Shown here one piece after another: positions 6,836-8,898 of a DNA stretch of 8,898 nt. Every line of letters starts with the position of its first letter. Positions within the stretch are counted from its first letter, which is position 1. The notes under the pieces were generated by a model. It was not told where the DNA came from and did not search any database. It worked only from the letters and a program-made list of their open reading frames with translations. Origin of the DNA: an uncultured Clostridia bacterium (lineage in GTDB: Bacteria > Bacillota > Clostridia > Saccharofermentanales > Saccharofermentanaceae); NCBI GenBank assembly GCA_946405115.1, contig CAMJGB010000075.1:1-8898 (forward strand), given 5' to 3'. A program made the position numbers and the translations under genes.

Positions 6836-7336
6836 ATGGGTTTATTCGACACACTTAAGAGTACTATCTCACAGGTAGGCGGAACTAAGCAGACTGCAGC
6901 TCCCGCTCCCACACCTGTAAGAGCTTCACAGACAACGGTTGTAAAGGGCACACCCGCTCCCGCACCTACACCTGATTCATTCAAGGTTAAGTTCGGAAGT
7001 ACAATGCCTTATTATGATCCTGAGTACGGCAACCTTGAGGTTAATTACAACGGATTTGCTGATGTTAAGTCTGCAAGTTGGGCAAAGGATCCCAAGAAGG
7101 AAGAGTTCGTAAGCCAGCTCATCGTTAATGCAATGACGAAGGGCATCATAAAGGCAGGAGAGAACAAGACGCCTTACAAGGATCTCAGTAAGCTTTTAAC
7201 GACATTCAGAACGGATACGATAGCTGCTCTTAATGAGAAGAATATCGAAGTTAATACCCTTGCACTTAATACAATTGCTCTGACGGCACAAAGCCGCGAG
7301 ATCGTTAAGGCTAAGGATGACGCGAAGAAGCAGTAA
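6836..7336 (+). CDS. Hypothetical soluble protein with Pro/Ala linker
   Basis: I do not recognise this 166-residue protein with confidence. The start ATG has AGGAG (6821-6825) 10 bases upstream; a TTG at 6818 is open in frame but lies before that site. It begins MGLFDTLKSTI, a short amphipathic helix, then residues 20-48 form a low-complexity linker with two APAPTP repeats. A compact region from about 49 (SFKVKFGSTMPYYDPEYGNL) to 166 follows. The end is helical and charged (REIVKAKDDAKKQ). There is no signal peptide or membrane helix. The stretch about 88-150 (FVSQLIVNAM, then LNEKNIEVNTLALNTIAL) recalls the C-terminal part of SPFH/band-7 proteins of the YdjI type, where a Gly/Asn-Ile-Glu-Val strand precedes the end, but this is a weak impression. 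It appears to be a single-gene unit between a hairpin and a strong terminator. Confidence 0.85.
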   Translation: MGLFDTLKSTISQVGGTKQTAAPAPTPVRASQTTVVKGTPAPAPTPDSFKVKFGSTMPYYDPEYGNLEVNYNGFADVKSASWAKDPKKEEFVSQLIVNAMTKGIIKAGENKTPYKDLSKLLTTFRTDTIAALNEKNIEVNTLALNTIALTAQSREIVKAKDDAKKQ

Positions 7337-7363
7337 TTTCCAAGCTTAAAGTAAGACAATAAT

Positions 7364-7390
7364 AAAGCCGGGCAATGCCCGGCTTTTGTT
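7364..7390 (+). terminator. Strong intrinsic terminator, probably bidirectional
   Basis: AAAGCCGGGC (7364-7373) and GCCCGGCTTT (7377-7386) form a perfect 10-base-pair stem with a three-base AAT loop, followed by TGTTTT. It ends transcription of the 166-residue protein gene 28 bases after its stop. On the minus strand the tail is TTT ATTATTG, so it may also stop the convergent unit that ends at 7408. Confidence 0.93.
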
Positions 7391-7407
7391 TTGCTTTTCG
7401 ATAAGTA

Positions 7408-8064
7408 TCAGTTTTTCTTCTTCAATGCGTAGAAAGTAAGACCTGCAGTATAAACGGCAAGTATACCGCCTATGATAAGAAGCGTGCCGCCAAAAGATGC
7501 ATTGTCGCTGATGTAGTAAGGAACAAGCATGGAGGCTATGTCGTGAGGCGTGAAGCCTGCATGAGCCATTGCTTCCTTCGCATACTTAAGCTGGTCGTTA
7601 TTCATCTTCTGAAGGTAACCATCGATGTGTATAGTTACTGTGTTGTATTCGATGTTATCGCTTCTGTCTCTCCACCATGCAACAGTGTTGTCGACGATTG
7701 TATCTGCAGTATCGAAGTAAGTGTTGTTTATCTTAACTCCGAGAAGTCTGTCGATCGTGTAATAGTCGTTGTTTGAATCGTAAACAACGTGGGGCATAAG
7801 ATAATCGCGACTTATCTCAGTGCCGTTATCAGAGGTGTACATATACTGGCCGATGAGAATATCGACATCCATCTCAACATGCTGACCTGCGTGAAGTTGG
7901 TTCCAGTCCTTGTGAGTCTTGGAAAGGTCGATGGGCTTCTGGTGTACGCGGTACCAGCCTATACCTCCTAATACGAGAAGGACGATCGCGAAGACAGCCA
8001 ATATACCGCATCTTACGAGCGTGATGATCTTGGGTTCGTTCTTAATAGAGAAAAATCCGAACAT
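7408..8064 (-). CDS. Hypothetical membrane protein with one helix at each end
   Basis: I do not recognise a named family. The 218-residue protein has a short cytoplasmic N-terminus with basic residues (IKNEPK), a membrane helix at about 14-37 (ITLVRCGILAVFAIVLLVLG), a polar domain of about 150 residues, a second helix at about 192-213 and a basic end (LKKKN). This topology places the middle domain outside the membrane. That domain starts with QHVEMDVDILIGQYMY and contains alternating hydrophobic stretches (YYTIDRLLGVKI, YNTVTIHIDGYLQKM) suggesting a beta-rich fold, then helices. The ATG has AGAGG 6 bases upstream (8071-8075 on the plus strand). The gene follows the metallophosphoesterase stop by 15 bases, so they are probably co-transcribed, but a shared function is not shown. 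Confidence 0.85.
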   Translation of the reverse strand: MFGFFSIKNEPKIITLVRCGILAVFAIVLLVLGGIGWYRVHQKPIDLSKTHKDWNQLHAGQHVEMDVDILIGQYMYTSDNGTEISRDYLMPHVVYDSNNDYYTIDRLLGVKINNTYFDTADTIVDNTVAWWRDRSDNIEYNTVTIHIDGYLQKMNNDQLKYAKEAMAHAGFTPHDIASMLVPYYISDNASFGGTLLIIGGILAVYTAGLTFYALKKKN

Positions 8065-8079
8065 TGTTTACCTCTTTGG

Positions 8080-8790
8080 TTACTTTACTGATCTGAATTC
8101 ACCTGTTACGGTGTCAATCACTGGGAACTCACAAGTACCGATGGGGGAGCCGTCCCTATGCGTAGAGAAAACATCGCATGAAATTACGTTGTTTCTTTTG
8201 CTTACGCAAGGCACCGGAGTGTGTCCCACAACCTGTGTCAGTGTGAATTCCTCGAACATTCTATCATCAGTATACTGCGGACGATACCATATAGGAGAAA
8301 TATCTGTCCACAATATCTCGGAGTCGAGTTTATTTATCGCACGTATAACCTTATCTATATCATTCCACTTACGCTCGTCTACATGTGTCTTCACAAACTT
8401 CTCGCACAATCCTCCGTGCAGGAATAACACGTTGTCTATCCTGTGTATGTAGGAGATCTGATCAAGTGACGTCAAAGTACGCTTAAGCTCGTTAAGTTTG
8501 TTGTTAACGGTGCTTATCGCATACGGGGAGAATCCGGTCTCGTTATAAGCCCAAACATAACTTAGGTCGTGGTTGCCGTAACACCAAAGAGTGTCCGGGT
8601 GATCTTTCTGGAATTTGATCGCACGGTCGAAAGTCTTCTCATAAAGATCTATATCAAATTCCTTCTTCCAGTCGTCGGGAAGATCCATGAGGCATACCGC
8701 TTTTGATGCGATTCCTGAATTCAAAAGCTCGTCTGCACGGTCGAATAATTCAGGTTTAAGATGAACATCGGGTATTACCAGGACTTGCAT
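8080..8790 (-). CDS. Calcineurin-like metallophosphoesterase (PPP/ApaH-like)
   Basis: A 236-residue soluble enzyme predicted to hydrolyse a phosphoester using two metal ions. Motifs in order are PDVH (D8, H10), LMDLPDD (D36 with D39/D40), YGNHD (N73, H74, D75), LHGG (H125) and VVGHTPV (H190). SPIWYRP (165-171) and the GHTPV end resemble bacterial PPP-type and ApaH/PrpE-like phosphatases. The second motif is odd: the usual GD begins with Met35 instead of Gly, while the metal-bridging Asp is kept. The N-terminus MQVLVIPDVH places the catalytic Asp where expected, supporting the start at 8790, although GGAG lies 15 bases upstream, further than normal. It heads a two-gene unit with the membrane protein downstream. 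Protein phosphatase, dinucleoside polyphosphate hydrolase or other activity cannot be separated from sequence. Confidence 0.92.
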   Translation of the reverse strand: MQVLVIPDVHLKPELFDRADELLNSGIASKAVCLMDLPDDWKKEFDIDLYEKTFDRAIKFQKDHPDTLWCYGNHDLSYVWAYNETGFSPYAISTVNNKLNELKRTLTSLDQISYIHRIDNVLFLHGGLCEKFVKTHVDERKWNDIDKVIRAINKLDSEILWTDISPIWYRPQYTDDRMFEEFTLTQVVGHTPVPCVSKRNNVISCDVFSTHRDGSPIGTCEFPVIDTVTGEFRSVK

Positions 8791-8819
8791 AAGAATTAAG
8801 CATAACTCCGCAATTAATA

Positions 8820-8850
8820 TTGATATATGTTAGAATAATAACAGTATATT
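8820..8850 (+). promoter_or_regulatory. Candidate promoter for the divergent gene at the right edge
   Basis: TTGATA (8820-8825, five of six) and TATATT (8845-8850, five of six) are 19 bases apart, slightly long. Transcription would start near 8857, leaving a leader of about 18 bases. It overlaps the minus-strand promoter almost completely. Confidence 0.4.
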
Positions 8851-8863
8851 TTAGTGCGGTAAA
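8835..8863 (-). promoter_or_regulatory. Candidate promoter for the metallophosphoesterase unit
   Basis: Read on the minus strand, TTTACC (8858-8863, four of six) and TATTAT (8835-8840, five of six) are 17 bases apart. Transcription would start near 8828, giving a leader of about 38 bases. The -35 covers part of the ribosome binding site of the divergent gene. Confidence 0.4.
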
Positions 8864-8874
8864 GGAGTTATCAT

Positions 8875-8898
8875 ATGAGAATTGCAGTTACTTATGAG
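8875..8898 (+). CDS. Start of a gene cut by the window edge, possibly NifX/NifB-like
   Basis: ATG at 8875 is preceded by AAAGGAG (8861-8867) with 7 bases between, a textbook start. Only eight residues are visible, MRIAVTYE. This opening is like that of small dinitrogenase iron-molybdenum cofactor (NifX/NifB-type) proteins common in Clostridia, where MKIAVTYE is followed by NGQVFQHFG. Eight residues are too few for a family call, so this is a suggestion; the existence of a gene start is more certain. Confidence 0.6.

Noticed and set aside
7919..8452. Open frame of 177 codons on the plus strand
   Set aside because: It crosses two minus-strand genes with convincing motifs and starts, has no recognisable domain, and no proper start signal.

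Overview
The window looks like a chromosomal segment of a Gram-positive anaerobe of the class Clostridia, probably Lachnospiraceae or a relative. The reasons are strong AGGAG-type ribosome binding sites at short spacing, moderate GC with AAG/CTT/GTA-rich codon use, tight operons, the family make-up (SpoIIE-type phosphatase, AraC-cupin regulator, a three-gene ABC-2 exporter of the ATPase/ABC2_membrane_6 kind) and a final gene start (MRIAVTYE) that resembles clostridial NifX/NifB-like proteins. This placement is inferred from protein style, not from any marker gene. No tRNA, rRNA, CRISPR array, insertion sequence or phage gene is visible. Coding density is high; the longest stretch without a gene is about 150 bases.

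Layout. (1) Bases 1-1134, plus strand: the 3' part of a membrane-bound HAMP/SpoIIE-type serine phosphatase, cut by the window edge. (2) Bases 1143-3968, minus strand: an AraC-type regulator followed 18 bases later by a 635-residue protein joining about ten membrane segments to a ComEC-like metallo-beta-lactamase domain. This unit converges on the phosphatase with only 8 bases between the stop codons. (3) Bases 3969-4120: a divergent control region with three direct copies of TAACAATAT and a good minus-strand promoter. (4) Bases 4121-6683, plus strand: an ABC ATPase and two six-helix permeases, joined by an ATGA overlap and a 2-base gap. (5) Bases 6684-6835: an imperfect U-tailed hairpin and a perfect 14-base palindrome. 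(6) Bases 6836-7336: an unrecognised 166-residue soluble protein with a Pro/Ala linker, closed by a strong hairpin terminator. (7) Bases 7408-8790, minus strand: a two-gene unit, a PPP-like metallophosphoesterase followed by a two-helix membrane protein. (8) Bases 8875-8898: the first codons of a divergent gene.

How the genes may work together. The AraC regulator, the membrane/MBL protein and the divergent exporter share one control region whose repeated box lies in both promoter areas. The simplest reading is that the regulator controls itself, the membrane hydrolase and the exporter in response to a small ligand bound by its cupin domain. The exporter's substrate and the hydrolase's substrate cannot be read from sequence. 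This regulator, membrane hydrolase and exporter group is the best candidate in the window for an undescribed functional unit. The phosphatase and the metallophosphoesterase pair look like separate ordinary functions.
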